From an uncultured Eubacteriales bacterium (GTDB taxonomy: Bacteria; Bacillota; Clostridia; Oscillospirales; Oscillospiraceae), in the NCBI GenBank assembly GCA_902492005.1, contig CABUJV010000036.1:1-19616 (forward strand): 19,616 nt of DNA. Reading direction: 5' to 3'. This document shows positions 1 through 6,833 of the stretch, in pieces. Both the position numbers and the translations under genes were made by a program. The notes beneath the pieces were generated by a model. It was not told the origin of the DNA. It was given only the letters and a program-made list of their open reading frames with translations, and ran no database searches. The first letter of the stretch is position 1, and each line of letters opens with the position of its first letter.

Positions 1-54
1 AGCGCCACCTTGCCAAGGTGGAGGTAGCGAGTTCGAGCCTCGTCACCTGCTCCA
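1..54 (+). tRNA. tRNA-Gly(GCC), 5' end outside the window
   Basis: The sequence starts within the D-stem 3' strand. The anticodon stem CCACC/GGTGG encloses the loop TTGCCAA, giving anticodon GCC (Gly). A five-pair T stem (GCGAG/CTCGT) encloses TTCGAGC, followed by acceptor strand CACCTGC, discriminator T and an encoded CCA. Roughly 23 nt of the 5' part are missing because of the window edge. An intrinsic terminator follows within 10 nt. Confidence 0.93.
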
Positions 55-60
55 GTGCAA

Positions 61-96
61 AGAGGACGTCCCATTTCGGGATGTCCTCTTTTCTTT
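61..96 (+). terminator. Rho-independent terminator of the tRNA-Gly transcript
   Basis: The arms AGAGGACGTCCC and GGGATGTCCTCT (one G-T pair) pair around a short ATTTC loop and run into TTTTCTTTT. The hairpin sits 6 nt after the tRNA CCA, so it most likely ends tRNA transcription. Confidence 0.9.
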
Positions 97-134
97 TGCT
101 CCGCCGGCCCTCCTTTCCATATTTCCCACAGTGT

Positions 135-161
135 GGGCCCGCCGGGATGACCGGCGGGCCC
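135..161. other. GC-rich hairpin, 11-bp stem
   Basis: GGGCCCGCCGG and its exact reverse complement flank the loop GATGA. No T-run follows on either strand, so it is not a standard intrinsic terminator. The 30 nt after it are an A/T-rich stretch (runs of A and T at 171-197) that could belong to a promoter, but no convincing -35/-10 pair was found. Confidence 0.5.
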
Positions 162-239
162 GCGCTCTTCCAAAAACTTTTTAAAAAATTTTTGAAAATC
201 CTGTTTGGAAACCGTGTGCTCGTTCCTTCTAAGAGTAGA

Positions 240-258
240 GGGCCCCGCAACGGGGCCC
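240..258 (+). other. 5'-leader hairpin ahead of the small secreted ORF
   Basis: GGGCCCC and GGGGCCC form a 7-8 bp stem closed by a very short loop (sequence GCAAC at its tip). It ends 9 nt before the GAAGGAGG ribosome-binding site of the ORF starting at 283. There is no T-run, so a leader or mRNA-stabilising structure is more likely than termination. Confidence 0.45.
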
Positions 259-282
259 CAATACGAAGGAGGCTGGATTCCC

Positions 283-519
283 ATGAAGAGAAAAACGGCA
301 AGATTCGCCGCCCTGCCCCTGCTCCTGCCCCTGGCGCTCGCCACCGCGGCCTTCAAGGCCGGCCCCACCCTTTACCGCCTCAACGGCTCCCGGCAGATCG
401 AGGCGGCCTTCTGGAGGAAAAGCGGCGCCGCCCCAATGGGGCGGCGCCGCTTTGGATACCGGGGTCAGCCCCGCTCCTCCAGCGGGACAAAGGGGCGGAC
501 CGGGGCCACGGCCTTGTAG
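283..519 (+). CDS. Small putative secreted protein (78 aa), possibly 3'-truncated
   Basis: Not recognised as a known family. The start ATG is preceded by a strong GAAGGAGG site at 265-272. The N-terminus is signal-peptide-like: MKRKTARF, then a Leu/Pro/Ala-rich hydrophobic stretch (residues 9-23), then a polar segment with LYRLNGSRQIEAAFW around residues 30-44. Codons up to about residue 46 use G/C at nearly every third position, as in the neighbouring core genes, which supports real coding. From residue 47 the frame passes through the citrate synthase terminator hairpin and 55 nt antisense to the end of that gene, giving a low-complexity basic tail. The original 3' end may therefore have been lost or replaced. 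A spurious ORF cannot be excluded. Confidence 0.5.
   Translation: MKRKTARFAALPLLLPLALATAAFKAGPTLYRLNGSRQIEAAFWRKSGAAPMGRRRFGYRGQPRSSSGTKGRTGATAL
419..453. terminator. gltA terminator: Terminator hairpin after citrate synthase
   Basis: AAAGCGGCGCCGCCCC and GGGGCGGCGCCGCTTT are perfect complements around a 3-nt loop. On the minus strand the hairpin lies 12 nt past the citrate synthase stop and ends in CTTTT. On the plus strand it ends in CTTTGG, a weaker T-run. It lies inside the 3' part of the small ORF at 283-519. Confidence 0.8.
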
Positions 520-1859
520 GCGGGGCGGATGATCTTATTGCCGGGGTTGTAGACCTCCTCCAGCCGGTGGGCGCACCAGCCCACCATGCGGGCCATGGCA
601 AACAGGGGGGTGTAGAGCTCCTCTGGGATGTCCAGCATCCTATAGACGAAGCCGGAGTAGAGGTCCACGTTGGCGCAGACCGGCTTGTACTCCCCCTTGG
701 CCTTGTTGATGAGGGGGGGAGAGATACGCTCCACCGACTCCACCAGTTCAAACTCGTCCAGCATCCCTTTCTCCTCGGCCAGACCACGGGCGAACTGCTT
801 GAGCAGCCGGGCCCGGGGGTCGGACAGGGAGTAGATGGCGTGGCCCATGCCGTAAATCAGCCCGGAGCGGTCCCCGGCCCGCCGGTGGAGCAGTTTGTCC
901 AGATAGGCGCCCACTTCGCCGTCGTCCTTCCAGTCCTTGACGTTCTTACAGATGTAGCGGAACATCTCCATGACCTTTTTGTTGGCGCCGCCGTGGCGGG
1001 GACCCTTCAGCGAGCCCACGGCGGCGGAGATGGCGGAATAGATGTCGGTGCCGGAGGAGGAGAGCACCCGGCAGGCGAAGGCGGAGTTGTTGCCGCCGCC
1101 GTGCTCGGCGTGGAGCACCAGGCACAGGTCCAGCAGCTTGGCCTCCTGGTCGGTAAATTTGTTGTCGTGGCGGACGGAGTAGAGGAAGTTCTCCGCCATG
1201 CTCAGGCCCTCCTGGGGCCGGTGGAGGTAGAGGGACTCCTCGTCGTAATAGTGCCGCTTTACCGCGAAGGCGTGGGCAATGATGGTGGGACACCGGGCCA
1301 CCAGAGTCAGGGCCTGGTGCAGCTCGTGCTCCAGAGAGGTGTCCTCCGGCCGGGGATCATAGGAGTACAGGGCCAGGACCGACCGGCCCAGCTTGTTCAT
1401 CACGTCGGGGCTGGGGGCCTTGATGATCATGTCTTCGGTGAAGCCGGGAGGGAGTGGACGGTACTCCGCCAGGACCCGGTCGAAGGTGGCCAGCTGGTCC
1501 CGGGTGGGCAGGGCGCCGAACAGCAGCAGATAGGCCGTCTCCTCAAAGCCGAAGCGGCCCTCGGACACAAAGCCGTGGATCAGGTCCTCCACGTTGATGC
1601 CGCGGTAGATGAGCCGGCCCTCCATGGGGACCTTCTCGCCGTCCTGCATGTAGTAGCCCTGGACATTGCCGATCTGGGTGATACCGGCCATGACGCCGGT
1701 GCCGTCGGCGTTGCGGAGGCCCCGCTTGACGTCGATATTCTCATAGTAGGCGGGGTCGATGGAGTTATGCTTCTGGAACTCCCCGCATAGACTTTGGATA
1801 AAGCCCTTGGAGAGTGCGTCCGTACCCCCGCGCCTATGGTTGCCGTGCCCTTTCTGCAT
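465..1859 (-). CDS. gltA: Citrate synthase (citrate/2-methylcitrate synthase family)
   Basis: Condenses oxaloacetate with acetyl-CoA to give citrate, a cytosolic entry step that in anaerobes usually feeds 2-oxoglutarate and glutamate synthesis. The 464-aa product has the family's catalytic triad in context: His253 in HAEHGGGNNS, His340 in GMGHAIYSLSDPRA and Asp399 in NVDLYSG. SLKGPRHGGAN (283-293) is the usual motif between the first two. The start is fixed by GAGGAGG 8 nt upstream of the ATG. The protein is slightly longer than typical bacterial forms because of about 35 extra polar N-terminal residues. A consensus promoter lies upstream and a strong hairpin terminator downstream, so it is probably monocistronic. 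A 2-methylcitrate synthase activity cannot be excluded, but no prp genes are nearby. Confidence 0.95.
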   Translation of the reverse strand: MQKGHGNHRRGGTDALSKGFIQSLCGEFQKHNSIDPAYYENIDVKRGLRNADGTGVMAGITQIGNVQGYYMQDGEKVPMEGRLIYRGINVEDLIHGFVSEGRFGFEETAYLLLFGALPTRDQLATFDRVLAEYRPLPPGFTEDMIIKAPSPDVMNKLGRSVLALYSYDPRPEDTSLEHELHQALTLVARCPTIIAHAFAVKRHYYDEESLYLHRPQEGLSMAENFLYSVRHDNKFTDQEAKLLDLCLVLHAEHGGGNNSAFACRVLSSSGTDIYSAISAAVGSLKGPRHGGANKKVMEMFRYICKNVKDWKDDGEVGAYLDKLLHRRAGDRSGLIYGMGHAIYSLSDPRARLLKQFARGLAEEKGMLDEFELVESVERISPPLINKAKGEYKPVCANVDLYSGFVYRMLDIPEELYTPLFAMARMVGWCAHRLEEVYNPGNKIIRPAYKAVAPVRPFVPLEERG

Positions 1860-1894
1860 GATAAGAGCCTCCTCGCCCCAAATTGATTTTTCCT

Positions 1895-1923
1895 ATTGTA
1901 CGACGGAACCGGGGGTGCGTCAA
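1895..1923 (-). promoter_or_regulatory. Sigma-A-type promoter of citrate synthase
   Basis: Read on the minus strand: TTGACG, 17-nt spacer, TACAAT. This gives a leader of about 30 nt before the citrate synthase ATG, including its GAGGAGG site. Five of six bases match consensus in each box. Confidence 0.8.
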
Positions 1924-2056
1924 TGCTGAATCCCAAGAAAATCATACTGTTGCAGGATTTTTGTAGAAACTAACAGGAAAATGAGGGCGGATGCGGCGTG
2001 AAACATCCAAAGATGTCTCCTGCAAAATGCAGGGGAAATGAAACGGAGGAACGAAC

Positions 2057-3136
2057 ATGAAACCAGTGGTAGTCACAGCCCTGGCGCTGCTGCTGCTGCT
2101 CTTCCTATGGCCCATGGTGTTCCTGGGCGGGCCCACCCCTGCGCCGGAGGAGAGCGAGAGTCTGCCCACCGCCACCCTGCCCATCGACCGGGCGGCGGTC
2201 CGCCCGGCGGAGGAGTGGGCGGGAAAGAGCGACGGAGAGACGGTGGTGCGGGTGAAGCAGGTCGACGGCACGGTGACTGCCCTGTCCATGGCCGACTACC
2301 TGTGGCGGGTGGTGGCGGCGGAGATGCCCGCCTCCTTCGAGCCGGAGGCCCTGAAGGCCCAGGCGGCCACCGCCCGGACCTATACCCTCTACAAGATGGT
2401 CAACGGCCCGGTGGCCAACCACCCCGGCGCCGACGTATGCACCGACATCACCTGCTGCCAGGCGTACATCGACCCGGCCCAGGCGGCAGCCAACTGGGGG
2501 GACGCCGCCCCTCTCTACACCCAGAAGATCGCCGACGCCGTGGCCTCCACCGATGGACAGGCCATCCTGTACGGCGGACAGCCCATCGACGCGGTTTTCT
2601 TCTCCTCGGCGGCGGGGAGCACCCTGGACGCGGTGGAGGTCTGGGGGGGCAGCGTGCCCTACCTCACCGGGGTGGCCTCCCCCGAGGGGGAGGAGGTCCC
2701 CGGTTACCGCAGCCAGGTGACGGTGTCCCTGGAGGAGTTCAAGGCGGTCTTTCTGGCCCAGTATCCCCAGGCCGACCTGTCCGGGGAGGCGGCGGGCTGG
2801 TTCCAAAACACGGTCCCCACCTCCAACGGGGGGGTGGAGACCGTGGACGTGGGAGGCGTGACGGTGAAGGGCACGGCCCTGCGGACCCTGTTCGACCTGC
2901 GCTCCACCCACTTTGCCGCGTCGGCGGGGCCGGAGGGGATCACCTTCGACGTCACCGGCTACGGCCACGGGGTGGGCCTAAGCCAATACGGGGCCAACGC
3001 CCTGGCCAAGCAGGGCAAGACCTGGCAGGAGATCGTGGCGTGGTACTACACCGGGGTGACGGTAGGGACCTACGGCGGGTCGTTACAGCCCGTCCAGGCC
3101 GATGAGGGCGGCGCCGATGGCCCCGCAGAGCTGTGA
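2057..3136 (+). CDS. spoIID: Stage II sporulation protein D (SpoIID), peptidoglycan lytic transglycosylase
   Basis: SpoIID cleaves glycan strands during engulfment of the forespore, working with SpoIIM and SpoIIP in the mother-cell membrane (known for the family). The 359-aa product starts with a membrane anchor (residues 4-23, mostly Val/Leu) and a short linker. The SpoIID domain follows: YLWRVVAAEMP with the probable catalytic Glu89, then EALKAQAATARTY. Cys128/Cys133/Cys134 lie in the metal-binding region, and the C-terminal signature YGHGVGLSQYGA is near residues 305-316. The start is supported by CGGAGG 7 nt upstream. The last 54 nt overlap, antisense, the 3' end of the activase gene. The final 20 residues (GSLQPVQADEGGADGPAEL region) are low-complexity and may simply reflect that overlap. 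Its presence indicates an endospore former. Confidence 0.93.
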   Translation: MKPVVVTALALLLLLFLWPMVFLGGPTPAPEESESLPTATLPIDRAAVRPAEEWAGKSDGETVVRVKQVDGTVTALSMADYLWRVVAAEMPASFEPEALKAQAATARTYTLYKMVNGPVANHPGADVCTDITCCQAYIDPAQAAANWGDAAPLYTQKIADAVASTDGQAILYGGQPIDAVFFSSAAGSTLDAVEVWGGSVPYLTGVASPEGEEVPGYRSQVTVSLEEFKAVFLAQYPQADLSGEAAGWFQNTVPTSNGGVETVDVGGVTVKGTALRTLFDLRSTHFAASAGPEGITFDVTGYGHGVGLSQYGANALAKQGKTWQEIVAWYYTGVTVGTYGGSLQPVQADEGGADGPAEL

Positions 3137-4723
3137 GGCCTCATGCACCGCCACCGGGGCCCCCAGCTTCTCGGTCAGGGCGGCCACCACACCCTGATTT
3201 TTGGCCACGCCGCCGGTCATCAGATAGCCGGGGCCGCCGCCGGTCCGCTTGACCAGGGAGACCGTCTTTGCAGCCACCGCCCGGTTGAGGCCGTGGATGA
3301 TGTCGGCGGGCGGGGTGTTCTGGGCCACCAGAGAGACCACCTCCGACTCGGCAAAGACGGTGCACATGCTGGAGATGGTCACCTCGTGCTTCCACGCCAG
3401 GCCCAGGGTGCTCATCTCCTCCAGGGAGAGCTCCAGGGTCCGGGCCATCATCTCCAGGAACCGGCCGGTGCCGGCGGCGCACTTGTCGTTCATGACAAAG
3501 CTCTCCACCCCGCCCTGGCCGTCCAGGCGGATCACCTTGGAATCCTGACCGCCGATGTCGATGACGGTGCGGGCGGCGCTGTCCAGATAGTGGGCCCCCC
3601 TGGCGTGACAGGTGATCTCGGTGACGGAGGAATCCCCCGCCCCGATGTGGGAGCGGCCATAGCCGGTGGTCACCACCCGGGCCAGATCAGACCGGGACAG
3701 GCCCGCCTGCTCCAAGGCCAGGGACAGGGCCCGCTCGGCCCCGGCGGCGGCTCCCGCCCCGGTGGGCAGGATGACCTGGGCCACCAGGCGCCGGTCCCGG
3801 TCCAGAACGGCCACGTCGGTGCTGGTGGAGCCGCTGTCGATGCCCGCCACATAAGCCCCGGCGGAGCGGCCGCCTCCCTTGCCGCCCAAGGGGGAGAGGG
3901 TCTCCCCAAAGGCCTCCAGCCGGGTGCGGAGCTGGCCCTGGCTCTGGGGGGTGCAGTCGGTCTCGATCTTCAGCAGGGGGACGGAGAGCTGGTCCTTCCG
4001 GGCGGCGTACTCAAAGCCGTAGTAGTCGCAGAATTTCATGGTGTGATACACGATCCCCTTTCGGTAGGGGCTCTCGCCCCGGTCTGGCCGGGAGCCGGTC
4101 ATGCGCATACAGGGGGGCTGGCCCAGCAGGGCGGGAGCATAAAAGTCCAGAAAGCTGTCCAGGTCCCCGGGGAGCTGGGCGGGCGCCGTCAGGGCCCGGG
4201 GGCCGGAGCAGGTGTGATCGGCCACCGGCATGCCCAGGGCCTGTTCCACCTGGCGGCAGAGGTGGCCGCCGCCGTGGGCGCCCAGGAGCTGGGCAAAGGG
4301 CTCCTCCGGCAGGGGAGCCGTCTGGAAGGCGGCTAGGGCCAGCCGGGGGTCGAAGGCCGTCCCCGCATAGGCCAGATAAGACTCCGCCAGGTCCTTCAGG
4401 CCCCGGCGGAACCGGGCGGCCTCCCCGGAACCGCTCTTGTGGGGCAGGTCCAGCAGATAGAGAAACGCCATGGGCCGGTTGGCCCGCACGATGTCGTACA
4501 CCCGGCGCAGGGCGTCGCAGCAGTTGACCAGAACCAGCTCCTGCCCGCCCTGGGGGGAGAACAGCTCCTCCAGCAGGGCCTTGGCGTAGCCGCACAGGTT
4601 GGGGTGGCCCAGGCTGTCGGCCGCCTCGAAGGAGTCGGTAAGGGGGTCCAGCTTCCGGCACTGGGCCCCGCAGCCCGCCAGCAGCTCCACCGGCGTATAT
4701 TTGCACACATAATCCAGCGTCAT
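3083..4723 (-). CDS. Fused 2-hydroxyacyl-CoA dehydratase D-component-like domain and ATP-dependent activase
   Basis: The 546-aa product has two parts. Residues 1-280 resemble a 2-hydroxyglutaryl-CoA dehydratase D-component: YTPVELLAGCGAQC, a Cys at HPNLCGYAKALLEEL, NCCDALRRVYD and a late FCDYYGFEY. Residues 291-546 are a BadF/BcrA/HgdC-type activase of the ASKHA ATPase fold: phosphate loop AGIDSGSTSTDVAV, IDIGGQDSK, and the cluster cysteines Cys415 (NDKCAAGTGRFLE) and Cys454 (SSMCTVFAESEV). Their 39-residue spacing equals that of Cys127/Cys166 of the Acidaminococcus activase, the ligands of the [4Fe-4S] cluster bridging its dimer. Activases hydrolyse ATP to drive a low-potential electron into the partner. 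The start ATG overlaps the upstream stop as ATGA, with GGAGGG upstream, so the two genes are translationally coupled. The substrate is unknown. Confidence 0.88.
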   Translation of the reverse strand: MTLDYVCKYTPVELLAGCGAQCRKLDPLTDSFEAADSLGHPNLCGYAKALLEELFSPQGGQELVLVNCCDALRRVYDIVRANRPMAFLYLLDLPHKSGSGEAARFRRGLKDLAESYLAYAGTAFDPRLALAAFQTAPLPEEPFAQLLGAHGGGHLCRQVEQALGMPVADHTCSGPRALTAPAQLPGDLDSFLDFYAPALLGQPPCMRMTGSRPDRGESPYRKGIVYHTMKFCDYYGFEYAARKDQLSVPLLKIETDCTPQSQGQLRTRLEAFGETLSPLGGKGGGRSAGAYVAGIDSGSTSTDVAVLDRDRRLVAQVILPTGAGAAAGAERALSLALEQAGLSRSDLARVVTTGYGRSHIGAGDSSVTEITCHARGAHYLDSAARTVIDIGGQDSKVIRLDGQGGVESFVMNDKCAAGTGRFLEMMARTLELSLEEMSTLGLAWKHEVTISSMCTVFAESEVVSLVAQNTPPADIIHGLNRAVAAKTVSLVKRTGGGPGYLMTGGVAKNQGVVAALTEKLGAPVAVHEASQLCGAIGAALIGLDGL

Positions 4724-5988
4724 TTCCGGCCCTCCAGCATCTCCACAAAGGCGTTCAGACGGGTGGCCGTCTGCCCGTTGGCCGCCCCGGCCCGGTCGCA
4801 GCCGTCCCCGTCCAGAACCAGCACCGGAATGCCCGCCGCCTCCAGCGCGGTCCGGGCGAGCTGCGCGGCGCCCAGAGTACCCTTGCAGCCCCAGTGGCAG
4901 AACCACACCACGCCGTCGGCTTCCAGCTCCCGGGCCAGCCTGGCGGCGGCCTCCACCCGCCGCTCCGCCGGGCCGTTAAAGCTGCTGTAGACCAGCCGGC
5001 GGGCCATGGACTCGATGGGGCGGTCCGGGTCGGCCTCCGGCGGATAGTCATAGTTCATGTCACAGGTCACCACCCGGCAGCGGGGGTTCTGGTTCAGCAG
5101 GTCCCGGACCGGCTCTTGGTAAAAGGGGATGGTGTGGACCCACAGCAGCCGCACCCCCTCCCTGGCGGGGGCCTCCTCCAGGTCGGCGGTCAGCCGCCGG
5201 GCGTAAGCCTCCGCCTGCGGCGTGCCCAGCAGCAGGTGGGAGGTGAAGATCTCATAGAGGTCGCTCGTCACATCCCCGGGCAGGGCGTGGTCCCGCTTCC
5301 ATTCCAGGGCCCGGCGGAGCAGACCGGTAGTGCGGCCGGTGCGGGCCACCGCCTCCCGCAGGGCTTCGGGCTCCACCTTCCGCCCGGCGCACGCCTCCAG
5401 CGCGGGGACCAGCTCGCGGAGCTGTCCGGCCACGTAGTCCACCGCCTCCTGCCCGGGCGTGTAGGGTACATCCACATAGAACTGGGGCACATTCAGCCGC
5501 TCGGAGACGGCCCGGAAGGTCAGGTTGTTGGCGTCGCAGGCCAGGGAGGTGTTGAGGATGAGCCGGGGCTTGGGCAGCACGCCGGAGAGAGCGGTTCCCA
5601 GCAGAATCTTGTGATAGGAGCAGTAGGTCTCGGAGATGCCGGCGCCCTCGGCATACTCCACGAAACCGCTCTCCGCCTCCGCGCCGGAGATGTAGCAGGA
5701 CAGAGCCTCGGCGCACAGGGGGTACATCCCCAGCACGTGAAGAAGCTCGCAGGGCAGGAACACGCTGACCAGGGCCATCCGGTCGGGCCGGCGCAGAGGC
5801 CGCACCATGGTGTCCATGGCGATGCGGGCCAGCAGGCGCTGGGAGGGAGCGAGGCCCCGCTCCGGCAGCAGGCGCAGCTGGAGCCCCTTGGCCTGGTAGC
5901 CGGTGAGAAGCAGCCGTCGGGCGGCGGCCGGGCGGCCGGGGAGGAGCCGGCTTACCTCCCGGCCGAATTGGGTGACGATTTGGCTCAT
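4720..5988 (-). CDS. 2-hydroxyacyl-CoA dehydratase family protein (HgdB/D-component-like)
   Basis: A 422-aa iron-sulfur protein of the HgdB/FldC/double-cubane-cluster family, which accepts electrons from an ATP-driven activase. Typical features are FLPCELLHVLGMYPLCAEALSCYISG (residues 76-101) with conserved cysteines, ISETYCSYHKILLG, NTSLACDANNLTF, and the C-terminal signature WFCHWGCKGTLGA followed by VLDGDGCDR. The start is placed at the ATG of MSQIVTQF, preceded by AAGGCGGTGAT. A longer reading adds 51 residues unlike the family. It is the first gene of a two-gene unit, with a TTGTTT/TAAAAT promoter upstream, and is coupled to the fused activase by a 4-nt overlap. No CoA-transferase, enoate reductase or acyl-CoA dehydrogenase gene is nearby, so the reaction cannot be named. 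A double-cubane reductase is as plausible as a dehydratase. Confidence 0.87.
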   Translation of the reverse strand: MSQIVTQFGREVSRLLPGRPAAARRLLLTGYQAKGLQLRLLPERGLAPSQRLLARIAMDTMVRPLRRPDRMALVSVFLPCELLHVLGMYPLCAEALSCYISGAEAESGFVEYAEGAGISETYCSYHKILLGTALSGVLPKPRLILNTSLACDANNLTFRAVSERLNVPQFYVDVPYTPGQEAVDYVAGQLRELVPALEACAGRKVEPEALREAVARTGRTTGLLRRALEWKRDHALPGDVTSDLYEIFTSHLLLGTPQAEAYARRLTADLEEAPAREGVRLLWVHTIPFYQEPVRDLLNQNPRCRVVTCDMNYDYPPEADPDRPIESMARRLVYSSFNGPAERRVEAAARLARELEADGVVWFCHWGCKGTLGAAQLARTALEAAGIPVLVLDGDGCDRAGAANGQTATRLNAFVEMLEGRK

Positions 5989-6029
5989 AAAGGAATCACC
6001 GCCTTGTCTGGAAGTGAAGGTCAAGGCGT

Positions 6030-6058
6030 ATTTTACCGCATCACGGCGGAGAAAACAA
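6030..6058 (-). promoter_or_regulatory. Candidate promoter of the dehydratase/activase unit
   Basis: Read on the minus strand: TTGTTT, 17-nt spacer, TAAAAT, about 42 nt ahead of the ATG at 5988. The -10 box matches five of six bases; the -35 matches only its TTG. Confidence 0.5.
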
Positions 6059-6140
6059 GAGCGGCGTCCGCTCATGGAACCGCACCCTGTCAAGGGGCAG
6101 GGGAAAAATGTAATATTCAGGAGGGGCGGCAATAGCCCCA

Positions 6141-6166
6141 TGGAAGAGGGGGGAATCGAACCCCCC
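6141..6166 (-). other. tRNA-like T-arm and 3' acceptor fragment
   Basis: Read on the minus strand: GGGGGG, the T-loop TTCGATT, CCCCCC, then TCTTCCA, which is exactly how a tRNA gene ends. The sequence 5' of it (a GCGCC/GGCGC hairpin, then the aroK-side terminator hairpin) does not fold into an anticodon arm, D arm or matching GGAAGA acceptor strand, so no complete tRNA is present. It may be a leftover 3' tRNA end, such as an old integration scar, or a chance hairpin. Confidence 0.4.
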
Positions 6167-6182
6167 GCGCCTATATCACAAG

Positions 6183-6220
6183 GCGCTGAGGCAAAACCAT
6201 TGCCTCGGCGCGTTTTTTTT
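6183..6220 (+). terminator. Strong intrinsic terminator ahead of the shikimate kinase gene
   Basis: A 12-bp stem (GCGC, one T-G pair, GAGGCAA paired with TTGCCTC and GCGC) encloses AACCA and is followed by G and eight T residues. No obvious plus-strand gene ends here. It may insulate the aroK operon or end an upstream leader or small RNA. Its T-run lies in the spacer of the aroK promoter. Confidence 0.8.
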
Positions 6221-6228
6221 GATATAAT
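6200..6228 (+). promoter_or_regulatory. Candidate promoter of the aroK-helicase-mnmG-mnmA operon
   Basis: TTGCCT, 17-nt spacer, TATAAT. The -10 box is a perfect consensus. The -35 is the same TTGCCT used by typA in this window. The predicted start site near 6235 leaves about a 40-nt leader before the GTG at 6276. The -35 box is also the right arm of the terminator hairpin. Confidence 0.75.
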
Positions 6229-6275
6229 ATTTCGATTGATATCAGCGCCGCTGCGCAGACTAAGGATGGAAAGCC

Positions 6276-6800
6276 GTGGACAACATCATTCTCGTCGGCA
6301 TGCCGGGGGCGGGCAAGAGCACCGTGGGGGTGCTGCTGGCCAAGACCCTGGGCTATGCCTTTCTGGACACCGATCTGGTCCTCCAGGCCCGGGAGGGGGC
6401 CCTCCTCCAGCAGCTCCTGGACGCCAAGGGCCGGGAGGCCTTTCTGGAGGCCGAGGCGGACGCCGTGTGCGCCGTCTCCTGCCGGTGCACCGTTATCGCC
6501 ACCGGGGGGAGCGCGGTGTACCGGGCGCGGGCGGTGGAGCACCTGAGGGAGCTGGGCCGGGTGGTGTATCTGCGCCTGCCTCTGGACGAGGTGGAGCGGC
6601 GTCTGAACAACATCGGCAGCCGGGGTATCGCTATGGCCCCCGGCCAGACTCTGGCGGACCTCTACGCCTATCGTACCCCCCTGTACGAGGGCTGCGCCGA
6701 CCGGACCGTGGACACGGCGGGACAGACCCTGGAGGAGTCGGTCTCCGCGGTGCTGCGGGCGCTGGCGGAAGACGAAAAGGGGCCCATGCCGGCCCTGTGA
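6276..6800 (+). CDS. aroK: Shikimate kinase-like protein
   Basis: Shikimate kinase phosphorylates the 3-hydroxyl of shikimate with ATP on the way to chorismate. The 174-aa product has the P-loop GMPGAGKST (residues 8-16), the substrate motif DTD (31-33), GREAFLEAE with Arg53, TGGSAV (76-81) and the C-terminal LYAYRTPLYEGCAD (129-142). Two departures are visible. The usual GGG of the shikimate site reads GGS, and the lid region reads SRGIAMAPGQ without the paired arginine/RPLL pattern. The fold is certain, but the substrate is less so. The start is a GTG behind AAGGATGGAAAG; no in-frame ATG precedes the P-loop. It is the first gene of a probable operon, 33 nt before the helicase. No other shikimate-pathway gene is in the window. 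Confidence 0.8.
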   Translation: MDNIILVGMPGAGKSTVGVLLAKTLGYAFLDTDLVLQAREGALLQQLLDAKGREAFLEAEADAVCAVSCRCTVIATGGSAVYRARAVEHLRELGRVVYLRLPLDEVERRLNNIGSRGIAMAPGQTLADLYAYRTPLYEGCADRTVDTAGQTLEESVSAVLRALAEDEKGPMPAL

Positions 6801-6833
6801 ACACGGCGACTACGAACGTAAAGGAAGAATCCC

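Noticed and set aside
18..1790. Long plus-strand open frame antisense to citrate synthase
   Set aside because: It is a high-GC shadow: low-complexity Gly/Val/His/Gln-rich translation, no ribosome-binding site, and the opposite strand carries an unambiguous citrate synthase.
1919..1950. Possible sigma-E-type promoter (GTCAATGC, 16 nt, CATACTGT) upstream of spoIID
   Set aside because: The -10 is fair, but the -35 matches poorly and overlaps the citrate synthase -35 box on the other strand. SpoIID is expected to be sigma-E controlled, but this site is not convincing.
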